Assembly (NCBI RefSeq): GCF_964204645.1
Contig: NC_134025.1
Coordinates: 29,606,001 to 29,666,000 of the forward strand
Direction of reading: 5' to 3'
DNA: 60,000 bases
Source of the DNA: Tubulanus polymorphus
Lineage: Eukaryota > Nemertea > Palaeonemertea > Tubulaniformes > Tubulanidae
Below, piece after piece: positions 1 to 14,500 of the stretch (its first letter is position 1; each line of letters starts with the position of its first letter). The notes below the pieces were generated by a model, which was not told the DNA's origin, ran no database searches, and worked only from the letters and a program-made list of their open reading frames with translations. A program made the translations under genes and the position numbers.

Positions 1-189
1 GAATCGGAAGACAAAAACTAAGTAAATAAATCAAACAAGAAATAGCTTTTCCAAACGACCTGTTCTCAAACGGAAAACTGTTTATGGGGCCGCAGTTGAT
101 TCCGATAAAGGTCAGAACTCGGAACGATCAATTCAATGAAAATTTATTTCGTGCGAATGCGTCAAACGCTGAAAGATCGAGATCGAAGA

Positions 190-293
190 CCGAACTGCGG
201 AGTTGGGCCATTAGCCCGAACTGCGGAGTTGGGCCATTAGCCCGAACTGCGGAGTCGGGCCATTAGCCCGAACTGCGGAGTCGGGCCATTAGC
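190..293. repeat. 26-bp tandem repeat, four copies
   Basis: The unit CCGAACTGCGGAGTTGGGCC plus ATTAGC is repeated four times without gaps; the last two copies share a T-to-C change, so they arose by a second duplication. Confidence 0.95.
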
Positions 294-3200
294 AGAACAC
301 GAAGAGAACATCGACACAATGAACTTTCTGACATTAGGATTTGACCAGAACGCCATCGCATTCGCTATTGTTGGTTCGGAATGAAATTGATCTCGGCAAA
401 CAAGCGATGTGGTCATAGGTTAAAATTCCGTTTAATGCAATGTTTAAGCAAACATTGTCAGCATTGATGAAAAAAAGATCAATGAATTCACTAGTGAATG
501 AATTTTTCCATAATGTGTTCGGGACAGGGGAAGATAGGCGCTAGTTAGCTATTTACGGCCACTTCTAACAATGATGTCCAAAAATTAGCCGATGACAAAT
601 TGGATATTTCTGTTTGCTCAAATCTGCCGAAGCTTGTAACTTATAATACAGCAATCAGTCATAGCCAGAACGACCACAAGTCGCGGAGTGAAAACAACAT
701 TGTTTTTTAAGACATTGATGGATCGAGTGAATAAAAAGTCACTTTATAAACGCTCGAAAATGAAGCAGAAGTGTCGGTTAGAACTTCACGAGTTCTCACA
801 AAATTCAAGGGTTCTTTTGACTGCAATGAGATACACACCACTAGAGGCACTTCTTCACAAGAGTCTCAAAACTCTCCATACTGATATCACTACACAGGTT
901 ATCAGACACTAATATCAAACCAGCTGACTTTAGTTAGTCGAATAAAACACTCTAATCCGTGTCCACTGTAGGTAAATATAAATGTTCCACCTGATAATGG
1001 CTGTTGGTCAACAGCAGAAACGTTGTGGTTCCGTTAAAACAAATTTTCTTCGCATAAATTTCTCTCGTGGGACGACTCTCGTCATCCAGCTCACTAATGT
1101 TTTACTGGTCAAACCGAATGAATTCAAGGTGAAATAATTCGGTGGCTGTTTAAGCCTTCTTCTAAATGTTGCAGCCGATTTACCGACATAAAAGATTCGG
1201 ATGATATTATCCTGGCGACAAAAAAAAAGAGAGAACGACCTCATTATGCCCGACTTCCAAAATTAGCTGCTTGTTTCACGGTTAAAGAAATTCACAAGTA
1301 TCCGATCGTGATACGTGAAGAATACGAGTGAAAGCCAGCGTAGAATCTTTCAGACCACCGCATGAAAAACCCTGCAGCCACCGAGCACAGTCTTTTCTAT
1401 TAGTCATTATCCAGAGGTTTTCATTCGATCATTCGATGCTGCAATAGAGATTAGCAGAATCCGCGTGGTGGAGTCCTCGGTATAAAAAAACTAAATAGCC
1501 TCGAGACACCTGGGGCAAAGATGAAAAACTAATTGGTTGTTATATATTGGTTTAGTCCTGCGTTCCTTTCTGACGCGGTGTAGCCAGCAGAGGCTCTCGA
1601 GAACACCATTCACATTTAATAAACCACTCAAATAAAAGTGCCAAAAAGTCAGAAGACGAAGGATTAAATTTGAAAAAAATTGACGAAAAAAATAACAAAG
1701 GGACATCGAACCGTGAAGGGTTGTTTTACAAATCACGTAGCACGTTTTCTACATAAAAAAATCAATCATTGAAGACTTTTCAAAATGTATTTTACAGGAA
1801 TATAATACAAGCTTACAACAATATCATATCAAAGTATTAACTTTCTTTTATTCGAGGCTTAAACACGGACGGCACATCTGGCTTCGTTCTCCATTATCCG
1901 GGCAACAGTTTTCATTGAATTCGAACGAAAAATTAATCCTCGGCAGCTTTCGGCAGTTACCATCATAATATCATATTGTTCGGCCTTAGAAAGTTAAGCC
2001 ATGTCAATTATCGACAAGCAACTGTCAGCCATTCTAGCGCGGCTGAGAAGTAGCAATTCGACCGAGGCCCACCTCGAAGAGGCCCGTCTAACTTCTCTCT
2101 TCAAAGTTCCCGAATAAAACCGTAAGAGCTTCGTCGAAGTTGAGGACAATTCGCTACTATGCGAAGGGTGCTCGACGAAAATTGGGGATTAATGCCATAA
2201 AGGCGGTGTGATAGTAATTAAGCAAGTTACTGTGCACTTGGTATTCACTAGAAGGGATAGCCAAGAGGCACGGAAGGCAGGGATTTCGGTGCCATAACAA
2301 TGAAGCATGAAATAGAAATGGCCATCGAAGCCTCTTGCTTCTGCAGTCAGGCATGGTAAAACTTTGGACAATACAGCACACATGGCAGACCCTGTGTGGG
2401 AAATATGAACTAGAATTTATAAGGATTAATCCCGGTATTCACCGTGAAAAGAACCTAATCGGGCCTTGGGGATTAAATGGAAGTTTTCGTCGGGACCTCA
2501 TTGAACATTTCACGACCAAGTCAATGAAAATCTACGTGTTTGAAAGTGAAGCGAATCCGAGGCCAGATTACGCCGACAAAGTACGACAACACGGATTTGA
2601 TGCCTACAAAAATGTGGCGTGTTATACTAATAGGTTTAACTGTCCGACGAATAGCGTTAAAACCCAGTGACAATATCCTGATCCAATCCAAGTCAAGATT
2701 TATTTGATTGTAGTAAAGATTAAGAACCAATACGGCAGGGGTTTATAAGCCGAATAATTCCACTTCGACGTGTAAATGTTAGTGTTAAACCGACACAAAT
2801 CTGTGTAAATAATCGCGATTAGACCCGATACAGATGAACCTCCTCAGGACAAGAGATCATTAATCAAATATCAATCAAATAACGAACAGTCTCATTTTCT
2901 ATGTTTAATAAGTACTCATATTTAGTCGAACAGGATAACATCTAGCCTTTTCACACGATACACCAACTTGGGTGTATAGACTGCGTTTATCGCTGTGTCC
3001 AGCCCGACACAAACTATCAAACATTGTGATGATCCCTTTTCCAACTGTCTGGAATTCTTGGACCTCCTCATGAGAGAATCCGTGGTAACCAGAGTCTACT
3101 GTATTTAACTATTTTAGCTTTCTATAAAGAATTTTCTAAACCCATTAATGTTACTGAATGCGAATTCTGGAACAACACGCGTAGAAAAAGCATCAATTTG

Positions 3201-4620
3201 TTTCTCGCGTTTCGGGTTTGCGCTGGAGACATTACTGATTCCTCATCAGTATAAGATGTATTCATCACACAATATTGGCAGGTGCACGAAGGTGCGCGTG
3301 TGCAGATCTTCGCTGATAATCACATTTTTGCAAACATTTTCAATACTTTACTAATTTTCCACATGAAGAACCCGATTAAATCGTACAAAAGGCTCAACAG
3401 CGAAAGTCATTATTTTATTTGTCGACATAAGACTTAAGCCGGCCGATCAGAGGTATACAATTAAAAGAAAACGTGAAACGCTTATATTCAGACAATAGGT
3501 TTGCAGCAGAAGGTGACGAATATTCGCCATTTAGACAAACTGACACCAGAAATAAATGTCATTTTATTACTAATACGGTGACGTTCGTTCCCCGTTCGAT
3601 TACGAATACCATACAATAACAGCCGACATTAAAATAAGCGCTGACGCCTCTAATCCTTCACAGCAGTTACAACTGAATTACAACTGAAATTTTGATGTAT
3701 TTATTCATACATGAAAATTAGTATGAATTTGCCCGGACCGGTTATAGGAATAATAATATCAGATTCAGAATTGCAGTATTGGGAGGCAGTAAAGGGGCCC
3801 CTCCAACGAATAGTATAAACAACATACCGGGATTAATGCACCAAGTATGACTGGAACTGAGCCTGCCGTCCTTTACACTTCTAGATCTATTGCTCTTGTC
3901 TTGGAGTTATCATTTGAATTCAAACGATAACTCCAAGCTTTAATTGTGATATATCACCCTGCATTTAGCTTTCGGTTCTAGCTTTCAATAATCTGATCTG
4001 TAATCGATTTGAATTGTTTCGCGTCATATTTTTTTCTTCGGAGATCCTATGATTATTTCTTTTATCGATAATCTGAATTTCGGGGAATGTCCTCAACAGA
4101 GGGAACAGACCGACGACCACGAGTACCTGGCATAAATACAAAATATACCTATCGTTTAAACCTTGCACTGCCTCAAAATACACACTGCAAAATATTATAA
4201 CACTCGAAATACATATTGGTGTGTATTGAGTGAGATACTAGTGAAGCCTGTGACACTTATTCACTCGTTAAATAGAATCCTGTCACACGAATTTGATGAG
4301 ATAAACGCCGTAAAGCAGTGATTGTAATTGAGATAATCTCAAATACGATTTAATCAGCTGTCCCGCTAAGCATCGGGGATGAGAAAATTGAAGTAACCCG
4401 ATACGAGAATAATCCCGAAGCAGACATCAGTTCGAAAAATTAAAACAACACGACTGAACGTGGAACACTGAGAGAACGCTGATGATAAATGCCGTAAGAT
4501 ATGACGATACATTGACATGTAACGATACACTGTGTGTGAACAGTGTATCGTGAGAACAAACAGTAAAACACCTTGAAATAACAAACTCACAAATCAATTC
4601 CTTTAACCTCCTAATATCCC
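294..4620. other. gene-free flank downstream of EHBP1, part 1
   Basis: AT-rich sequence with only short open frames, none with recognisable protein signal, codon bias or splice context. The longest (2335-2670, plus, 111 codons) resembles no family I know. One hammerhead-like core lies at 991-1023. Confidence 0.6.
991..1023 (+). other. single decayed hammerhead-like core
   Basis: CTGATAA, a perfect GCTGT-TGGTCA-ACAGC hairpin, then AGAAACG. The core base expected to be G (CTGANGA) is A. No matching inverted arm was found. Confidence 0.35.
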
Positions 4621-4633
4621 GACTCCAAGACTC

Positions 4634-5206
4634 ATCCACATACTCCAACTCCCGGTATGCCTGTATCCAGACCCCTGATATCACTGAATCCAGTAGACTC
4701 CTAGTATCCACATACTCCAACTCCCGGTATGCCTGTATCCAGACCCCTGATATCACTGTATCCAGTGGACTCCTAGTATCCACATACTCCAACTCCCGGT
4801 ATGCCTGTATCCAGACCCCTGATATCACTGTATCCAGGCTCCTGATATCACTGAATCCAGACTCCTGATATCACTGAATCCAGACTCCTAATATCACCGT
4901 ATTCAGACTCCTGATATCACTGTATCCAGGCTCCTGATATCACTGTATCCAGGCTCCTGATATCACTGTATCCAGGTATCCAGAACCCTGATATCACTGT
5001 CTCCAGGCTCCTGATATCACTGAATCCAGACTCCTGATATCACTGTATCCAGACTCCTGATATCACTGTATCCAGACTCCTGATATCACTGTATCCTGAC
5101 CCCTGATATCACCGTATTCAGACTCCTGATATCACTGTATCCAGGCTCCTGATATCACTGTATCCAGGTATCCAGAACCCTGATATCACTGCATCCCAAT
5201 TCCATT
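4634..5206. repeat. compound minisatellite (72-bp then 23-bp units)
   Basis: Three 72-bp units start at 4634, 4706 and 4778; then about sixteen 23-bp units of the type CTCCTGATATCACTGTATCC run to about 5200. The 23-bp motif is also the last part of the 72-bp unit. Because 72 is a multiple of 3, the first part stays open on the minus strand as a 24-residue repeat; I do not regard this as a gene. Confidence 0.93.
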
Positions 5207-5640
5207 GTATTACTGTACCCAGCAGACTCATAGTATCCGTGTATCTACACTCACAGGGACTGCGACCACTGTTAACAATAGTCTATCACCAGCCCCAGAT
5301 ATCCCTCCAGACTCTTGGTTTATATCCCTGTTTATATCCTGACTCAGATATCCCTAATACTAGGCTAATGAATATAGAAAAGGGTTTCTATAGTACATGA
5401 ATAGCCCGGTCTATACTACTGTACTACCGTGCCATCATTATCACCTTAAAAGTCCATTTGCTTTAATGAATATTATCTATCAAGTGTGAACAATCACTCG
5501 CTGAATCAATATAAGTTATCAATAAATGATATTTATTGATGTTATTATAACGGATCATGAAAATGAAATATATTCATGAGTTCAAACAAGGAATTCTATC
5601 ATGTTTTGATTTCAGATTAATCACAAATCACAATTAAATC

Positions 5641-5762
<122 letters not shown>

Positions 5763-7717
5763 TTAGTTAGAAGAAATTATCATTTCAGACAAACGTTTAA
5801 AGAGAGAATTAGTTTCGAGAAACTGTACTTGCCATATTAGAAAATGATGTTAGAAAGTGAGGCATAAAATTCTCCGTGATGTTTTTCACGATATTCACTT
5901 TGGATAATCTGGGACATTCCTTAGCTGCGTGTATAAAATGACATTGTTCTGTTATTTAGTAAGCAACATGCATGCTTGCCATATGCTTCATAAATGACGT
6001 AGTAGTTTTGAAAATTTCTATGAAGAAATATAGTTCACGAATCACATATTGGAAACACGTGGTCAATAGCATCCAGCTTCCCTGAGTTGATTTTTTTTTG
6101 CGAAATCCATCAAATATCCCTGTTTTTTTCTAGATTTTTCTGATTACCTGAGTTTTGCAGGTTTTGCATCTGTGACCCTCAATATGGTAAAATTAATGCT
6201 ACCGATAGCGTGTCAAATAAATCATACATCATTTTAGAATTCTCATATAGTTTTTAACTTAACGTGTCTGACAATAGATATTGCAGTCATTTTGTACAAC
6301 AAGATAAGAATAGAATCCGCGTTATAGATAATTGGGGGAAATTATCGATGGAATGAAATTCAGCTGCCGATCTCAAACTTCGTTTGAAAAGGAGTTTCAG
6401 AAATTGAACAACATTCACCTGCCAGTGCTTCACGCATACTCGACTAAAAAAGCTGTTCTTCATTCGTATTTCAAGTATAAATTTCACTATTCAAAGCTTT
6501 ATTGGTTAATGATTAAATGTCTATTAATGAATGATAGTCACTCAGATGATTCTCACTAACGCTGTCTATTTGTATTATACATCATACAACACTGATCACA
6601 CTGCGTTATTTTTTAGATTGGACCAAGCTTTCGCGCTAGTTCTTCATTGGACCATTCCAGTTAAGTTTTTAATAAACCTATTTAGACCGAACCAGGACTG
6701 TTCTAAATCGGCAGAATTCTGTGTATGAACAGAAATTTTGCTTCGATTTCGAGTCTATCACAACGTTGAGTCTAGTAGCAGGACCAGCGATAAAAACGTG
6801 CGTGGACGCACAGCATTGATTTCGTCTGTTCTCAAACAGTTTGTTCCAGGTACAATCCAAATTAGCTCAGCCAGCAACAGCACGAACGCGATTTACGAGC
6901 ACGATGATCGCGTCAATCCTTGTGGAGACATCTTGTGATATGTGTAAGAAATAACATCCAATCTGGCTCGAACTATCCACACAAAAACATGCCGCAGAGC
7001 TTATAGCTGGTTTTATAAGGATGGGAACCGGCAACTTCTCAATGTCAACATGACAGTAATAATGACATTTATTGAAAGACTGTCAAATAATAACAGACGG
7101 ACAGATGATAAATTATACGATACAAAACCAGAAAATAATTACAATCCACAGATATAGAATAGCTTCATTTAAACCACGAGAACAGTCGAATAATACATGA
7201 TGTCCAGCGAATATATCGGTGTAAGAAGGCCAACTATAAAGGCGGGAGTTTACTGACTAGAAAACTATTTAAACTCGAATCATCTGAATTCTCGCTATAA
7301 AAAGGTGCGGCGAGCGAGAAAACCAATTTCCACCTTAAGTAAATAAAAACATAATACATAGAATATCAATAGGGGGAAACTGGTCGCGAAATGTCGAACG
7401 CAGACCTGTCAATCATTTCCTGTCTAAATGGAAACGCGAGGAAAGCGGGCGCACAATTTCATCCTAACCTCCGTGAAAGGTAATTTGTAGGTGATTTTCC
7501 GTATGAGAGAAGATTATCGCGAAGAACATCTCATCGAAGAATGAAAAATCAGCGTATAAAAATTCAATAAACGGCAAAACGGCAGCAATAAGGAAATCTA
7601 GCGCAGTTCACTAAATAAAACTGGGGCTGGGGCTGGGGCTGTTTTATTTGCAAATTCATACAAAACTACCACAAGCTAAAATCAATGAAATGAATTCTAG
7701 TGACATTTACTCCTGTG

Positions 7718-7719
<2 letters not shown>

Positions 7720-7796
<77 letters not shown>
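7720..7796. repeat. (AT)n microsatellite, about 77 bp
   Basis: Uninterrupted TA run just after a short (CTGGGG)3 repeat at 7620-7641. Confidence 0.97.
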
Positions 7797-7797
<1 letters not shown>

Positions 7798-8428
7798 CAA
7801 ACTTCTACACTGATGCACGCAGTCTATTGTGCGATTAAAAAATTCGGCATATTTCACCGATTAATAGCTACATAAGTTACCGAAACAAATTAAAAATTCA
7901 GAGCCATAAAAAGCAAGTTTTAAGTACACATCATGTTTGTCACACAATGAAAGAACCAGCATCGCATTCTATTCATCTTTCATGCCAAGTCAAACCTGAA
8001 AATTTCTATTACCTATTTTTATGGCAATGCCTTGCTTATGATGCATATATATGAGGTTGAAATACTAAATCATGGAATTATCTTACATAATTGCCTTATT
8101 AAAATTCAACTGTGATATTGAATTAAATTCAATGTCCTTCAATGACCTACAAACATATGGCATTAACTGAATAGTCTGATCGGGACATTAATATCTAATA
8201 TTTCTAGTAAATCAAACTGATCAGAAGATAAATGTAAATTTGAGTAAATTGCCCCGCACTTATTCTATTCACGTCTTTGGTCCACACCAAAAATGCTAGC
8301 GTGATCACAGCTTAAGCCATCCCCATTCAAGAAAGCTCAGGAAAGAATCATTTAGTTATCAGTAGCTTAAAATCAGTTGATCGCGGATCATCCCTTATTA
8401 ACACATCAAATCACTCAAAGCCTCAAAG

Positions 8429-8519
8429 CTAACTACATGAAACGCTTGATAGAAAAAAATCGGATTTTCGCAAAATCTTCGCATCATCTCCGTCATCGTC
8501 GTCTTCGTCAAATCGGGAA
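8429..8519 (-). CDS. EHBP1: EHBP1 proposed terminal exon
   Basis: Exon 20 ends in phase 2, and this is the best continuation I found: a GGTTAG acceptor, an acidic run ([20 protein letters not shown]) where the family has EEEDEHLERTL, and a TAG at 8431-8429. A second acceptor with a better pyrimidine tract (exon start 8555) keeps the same frame and adds 12 codons. There is no CaaX ending. Residue-level similarity is weak, so the true last exon could lie elsewhere below 9390. Confidence 0.3.
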
Positions 8520-11500
8520 CTAACCAAATATTTCGTAACGCGTTTCGGAAATATGCTAAAAATGAAACGATTTTCGTCGCGGACAATAGAAAATTCCTCA
8601 GTCATCTGGCATCGTTTGAAAACGACGGAAGAAATTTCCGAGTCCGAGAATGTCGTCTTCCAGTTTCTTTGAAATCCGAGTTTACATCAGTTTTTAGCTG
8701 CGGGCGACGAATATTGGACACAACACGCTGTTTTGTGTTGAAACCGAAGTGAAAATTTAGCCCAATTCTACATTGAATGAACTGAACTCCACCGCGACAA
8801 GAATTGCCAAATATTCAATGACAAATAAAATCCGTCATTGACAATAACTTAATCCTCGGTACTTTAATTCAACATCGTGCAAATAATTGCTTCAAACAAA
8901 CCTAACTGGTCCAACATGAACAACTGGCTCTTATCAACTTTCTTAAATACAGCATCAGCAGCAGCAGCAGCAGCAGTATGTTCAAACATATCCTCTTTCT
9001 TATTCTTCAAAAAGGGAAACTGCCTGGACAAGCGTAGGTTGAAGTACCGTTCACTTTTTTTTCTAATTCGATCTTTATTTCAAATATAACCCGACCCGAG
9101 CACCTGGTCAGATGTTGTCTAATACACTGTCAATAATCTGCAGAATTTTGCTGCATTTTCTGTTTTCGAGTTTGAGGTAAAAATGTTTGTGATTGATGAA
9201 TAAATGAATTTTTCCAGTAACTTCAGATGAAATACTCGACTAATCGGATTAATCAAGTTTTAACTGTATCTCTCACTCAATTCTCCTCTCCCTCAACTCT
9301 ATTTTCCTCTATATCTCTCTCTCTCTCCTCTCACTCAATCCTCTCTCTTTTTTGTCTAGTTTCTAGGAAATGAGGTTGATGTTTCTATAACTTACGCTCG
9401 TTCCTGTGAATCGAGAGTTTGTACTAATTCATCACGTTTATTCACTATAATCACTAACTCCTCCAGTAATAATTGTTCTCTTCTCTTTTGCTGTTCAGTT
9501 TTCTGCCAATCTAAAACACGAAAAAAATCGGTTCATTATTTTCAATTGTTCTATAATATCAAAACTCTACTCATATCCGATTTCTTAGTAGGAAGAGAGG
9601 GCAAAATTTTAGTGATAAATAAGTTGTAGGGTACTGCAGATTCCACTAAAGTCAGATCTTTTCGGGCCGGACAAAATCCATCCCACTTGATAGAGAGATT
9701 ATAGAGTGATAAGCTGAGCTGGATGGTTAGAAAACTTTGTTCAGTCGCAATTTTTTGAAGAGGAAAACATTTTCAATAGATATATGTACAATGTTTAATG
9801 ATAAAAATGTATAATAATGATACATGATATTGGGAATGCCATTTATTTCGGATAATCTTTATGAATTCATGACTATTTTTGCGAGCAGCAGGTTTTATAT
9901 TTGAACACGAATATCAATCACAGAAGTCAAACAACTGTTACATATCGTAAATACTCATATTCCCATCAGATATTTCTATTTAATTCAAACAAATGCATGC
10001 ATTCATTTAAACACCCATATACCGGTTATAAATACTAGTAATAGAGGCTCAACTCATTATAATAATCATTGTTATCGAAGCTGGTGTTTACCAACGCTAC
10101 CTGGAATATATTCACTAAAAACAATAAAGTGACACATTGAGACCGATGTTACCGCTAGTAAATCATGCAGATCTTTGTCCATAAATCCAGCGGCTATATA
10201 AAAATACATTTAAAAAGTTGACTAAATGGCCCAACCCATTCTATATTGGATACGTGACCTGTATATATTAAAAGTATGGGATGATTTATGTAAAATTTAT
10301 GAAAAATCATTGAATAGAAGACCTTTCCGTCCAAACGGATCTACCATCAGCCCCTATCAGCGCCAATTGTCACCACGCATTCGTAACTAAACTGTTCACA
10401 AAAAGAAAGTTTTACGAAGATTTTCGCGGCCACGAGAATGACTCAATAAGCCGCCGGAATATCGCGAAAAATATTTGCACGTGATACAGAAATCAATGCG
10501 TACATCTTCATCCATAATGATTGCTTGTCAACGACAATGAACGCCCGAGAAATGGTGATACCGAGCGAGCACCCGAATGGCGTAAGCTGCTTATAGTCGT
10601 CATGTGGATTTAAGCAAGCATATGATGATATGAAATGAGATATCGGCAGAAACGAGAAAATTGTGCAGCGAAATTGATCCTGGTGACGAGTTGAAATTCG
10701 TCGTCGTCTACGGAACGTCTGAAACCATACAGCTGTCTGATAGACAACGACAGTCCGTCTGTCCGTCAGACTCGTTTAATGCTGCCAATCTCACCGCTAA
10801 TTGCCATCGTAATATTCATTAGACGTCGTTAGTAGGGGGTATTCGAGTATAATTTCCCTTTCACTTTGAACGAGGTATCGAGGTACTTATCGCTGCCGCG
10901 TGATGCGGTAGTTTCAGCCACTTCGGTTACACTAGTTGAAGAACAGAGTGACAGTGATAGTAATTGATGGGTATCTCTATTGTTTCGCTAATATTGTGTG
11001 CGCATTTGTTTGAAAATATATATTACTCAAATACGTATGAATTTCTTTCGCTGCTCAAGCCTCAAAATTGGACATTATCAGCAAGTTTGTGATCTCTTCT
11101 CCCCCTCAACTCGCTGATCATCACTCGAGACATTGATAGCGGGTTCGAGGAACCCCTCCCCCCCCATATAAGGGAGGCCTGAGAAAAGCCATTGACCAAG
11201 AAATAAAATTGTGCAGACCAGTGACCGACAGCTTGAACCCACTTCATCACGTTTTTTTTATACGTACCTTCAATTGTCATCATCGTTCTCAGTTCTCTGT
11301 TCAAAAGATCGAATCTTCTTTCGAGATCGTCTTCTTTTTCTCTGAAAATATGAGGAAAAAAATCAGAAGCAAAATATAGCTGAGACATTTCTAATTTCTT
11401 GTCAATTACAATAGAACATGAATGCGTGTTTATATTTGATGAGTAGTTTTCTATTACGAACAAACGCTTTTCTAGTTCTTTGTGTGATTTAATTCCGTTA

Positions 11501-14500
11501 TTGTGAGTGCCAATTTTTGGGGTGGGTTCGTAATGGATACAAAACAATAGATAACCAGCTTTCTATTGATAAAGACCAGTCTTAAAGTAAATATCCTCAC
11601 AGTTGTTTGATATAAAATACGTTTTTGTGGAATAGTTTAGTATTTCTTGACACAGTCATTGTGCTAGTGTATAGTATAGCCATTAGGTAACCCAAACCTT
11701 ACCCCCATGGTCTCGGTAAACATTCAAATTCCACCCTCACTGCGCCTTTTGTGAAAAGCCTTCCATTAATCTATTTCAGTAAATGATTAAGAAGAAACAG
11801 GCCTGTAGTAAAGCAGGCCACGCAAAACGCTAGACAAATGATTTAATGAGATGATATGTATTCAGGATGGTGGATAAAGTATGATATCAAGGGCATATTT
11901 AGGTGTAGTATGGTCCAAAGTAGGCCAAAATAAGATCCAAAATGATCAAAAGGAACTGAAAAGGCCAGAAAAGGCCCAAATCCACCCTCTTCAGATAAAG
12001 TGCTCATCCCAATTTTCAGGAGTCCATCCCGTTCAAAAATTCCTAGATACACCCATAAAAATTTCCAAGTCTTTTGAATATAATGATTAATTACCTAAAC
12101 GGCGTAGTAGAATGAAAGAGTTATTCACATTATTTACAACCTTATTCAATAGTCATAAACATCATTCATAATTTGTGAATCGGTAAGTCAAACCGTGCGC
12201 AGGGGTCTCTATCTTCGAGACACAATGGAACCCAATACAGCTGGCATTTCGTGTAGAATAATATTAGCTCAGTCAATTTCAAATCATGTCAGAGAGAGAG
12301 AGACAACCTCTAGAGCGGACCCGCGTACACTCAAAATCACTAACTCAATGAATTATGGATACTCGAGTGATAAAAAACGGATTGGACAAATACTCGCCAA
12401 ACAAACCATATCGACTTAAAGCACTCTGTCTTGCACGAAGCGCTGGTTTTCTTTTTAGTCAACAAGCCTAATTGGAGGCTATCAGACGCTTTCAATGCTC
12501 GACTATGTGCCAAAGTATACGATTTCAAGCACGCAGTAGACAAATTGAGCGTCACTCAAAAAAGCCATTCACCGCCGGAAAAAAATGTCATCAAATTCTT
12601 TAATCGGATGCCTGTTTTGTGCGCACGTCATGAAAACTAAGAAGCATTTCGAGTAATGTTTGATCTTTTGACACAACTTTTTTCGGTTCCGCATAAAACT
12701 ATAATTATACAGCGATAAAAAGCGGTTCATTGATCAGTTCAGGAAAATCACCGAGGAGGGGGGAGGGGGAGGTGGTCGTCATTCAGAGAAATATTCATTG
12801 CCTATATGATCTCAATAGTAGTCCAAAAACTAGTCTATTTGTAAATGATATCTGAGTTGGATGGCTGTATTGCCTTATGATTGTTTAAGTATTGCAATTG
12901 CTTAAGTGGAGCGGTGTGGCCGAGTGGGAAGCCAGGTCGTGGGTTCGAACCCCGTACATTGCCGTAGTGTCCTCGGGCAAGACACTTATCCTCATTGCCT
13001 CTCTCCACCCGGGAGTAAATGGGTACCTGTGACTCCTGAGCTCGGTGTTACTTCTCCCCAGGGAGAGATGACTGATACATGTTAGAGTATAAAATTGGCC
13101 GGGGTAATAATACCGAAAATGTAAAGCGCTCAGAGCAGCCTGGCTGGATTTAGCGCTATATAAGACACATATTATCATTATCATTATTATTATTATTATC
13201 ATTATTATTATTATTAAAGTCAAACTCAGGTATGTCGTCACATCACTGAAGACGTCACAACTTTTCGAGTCCGAATTAGTGCATTTCCAGTTCAATTTAC
13301 TCATGGTAAATGATCTCATTTTATAAGGTGTCGACATAATGATCGTCCCAGCTACGACACCTTAACGGAGTTTCACTGCATTTACATTTTTCAACAAACA
13401 TCCCTATAGTTGATCGGATCACGAATGAATCCTACTGTATAACCAACACGATAATGATGTGTAATTCTAAATTCATATATTTACTGTAATGTAAATTCGG
13501 AATATATTTACAATGGAAACATATTCTATTTGTTCACAGTTGTACACATCGGTAACTGTCGATGAGAGTAATAAAAGCCGTGACACGAGAAACAGATGAC
13601 ACAGTCCTCTTATCACACGCCGTTCTATAGAACATGTATAACACTCCAGTTGGTCATCTCGAACAGGTGACACAGCTAACTGTACTCTTAACGCCAACCA
13701 CGAACCACTCTACCAGTTAGTTCAGGCAATGTTCAAGCTTTAGTTTTTTTTTTTTTACTCAATTCAAAAGCAATCGATATCTTTAAAAAGGGAACGACGA
13801 ATTCATCGTATCGAACAATGTTTTCGATCTCATGAAAAGCTAATCGTTAAACATTCGGCTTTTGAGATATTTGATCAGAGATATGTTCAGTAAATACTGA
13901 CTGTTTATTGTCGAACGTAGAAAATTTGTAAAGATCTGTTGAGTAAGAATTATGCTTCATAAAAGGAAAGGTGAAAAATTAATCACTCTAATTGCCGACC
14001 GCTGAGATGAGGAAAACTTCATTAATTAGTCTTATTAATGACTAACCACAGATCGTAGCGACTAATTATGAAATGCCCTCAACCCCCCCCCCCCCCACGA
14101 ACAGTGTTGATTATTCGGTACACAATGTAACAGTAGTTTACAATGGATGGACAGACGCCACTCTCTGACTTCAACTCGACTTCATCCCGTCAATGACATC
14201 ATCGAAACGCATGACAAATCGTCGAACTAATTAATTATTTCAGACGACCGGTACAACAAACGTTTGTATCATACTGAGAACACCGGTCGTCACTTTCATC
14301 GCGATCACCAGGGGGCGTGGGCATTACCCCGGGTCGACGCTATGAAAGCCTGTAACATCCATTATCTGTAATATCCGGAGTTTTTGCTGCGTTAAGACGC
14401 GGATACATCAGCGAACAGGACGTGTCCCCAGGTAGACAATTCCCTGTCTTGATTGCTTCTTAATACTCTGACTTCCTTCTTTACCAGTCGCAAATCGCAA

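Noticed and set aside
1008-1244. Minus-strand frame with YVGKSAATFRRRLK, reminiscent of a GIY-YIG nuclease as in Penelope elements
   Set aside because: Only about 15 residues fit, the rest does not, and the nearby hammerhead-like core is on the other strand.
2335-2670. 111-codon plus-strand frame
   Set aside because: No recognisable domain, no acceptor or donor context, and sequence composition like the flanks.
4427-4828. 133-codon minus-strand frame with a 24-residue repeat (ISGVWIQAYRELEYVD)
   Set aside because: It is produced by the 72-bp minisatellite, whose length is divisible by 3. No splice or homology support.
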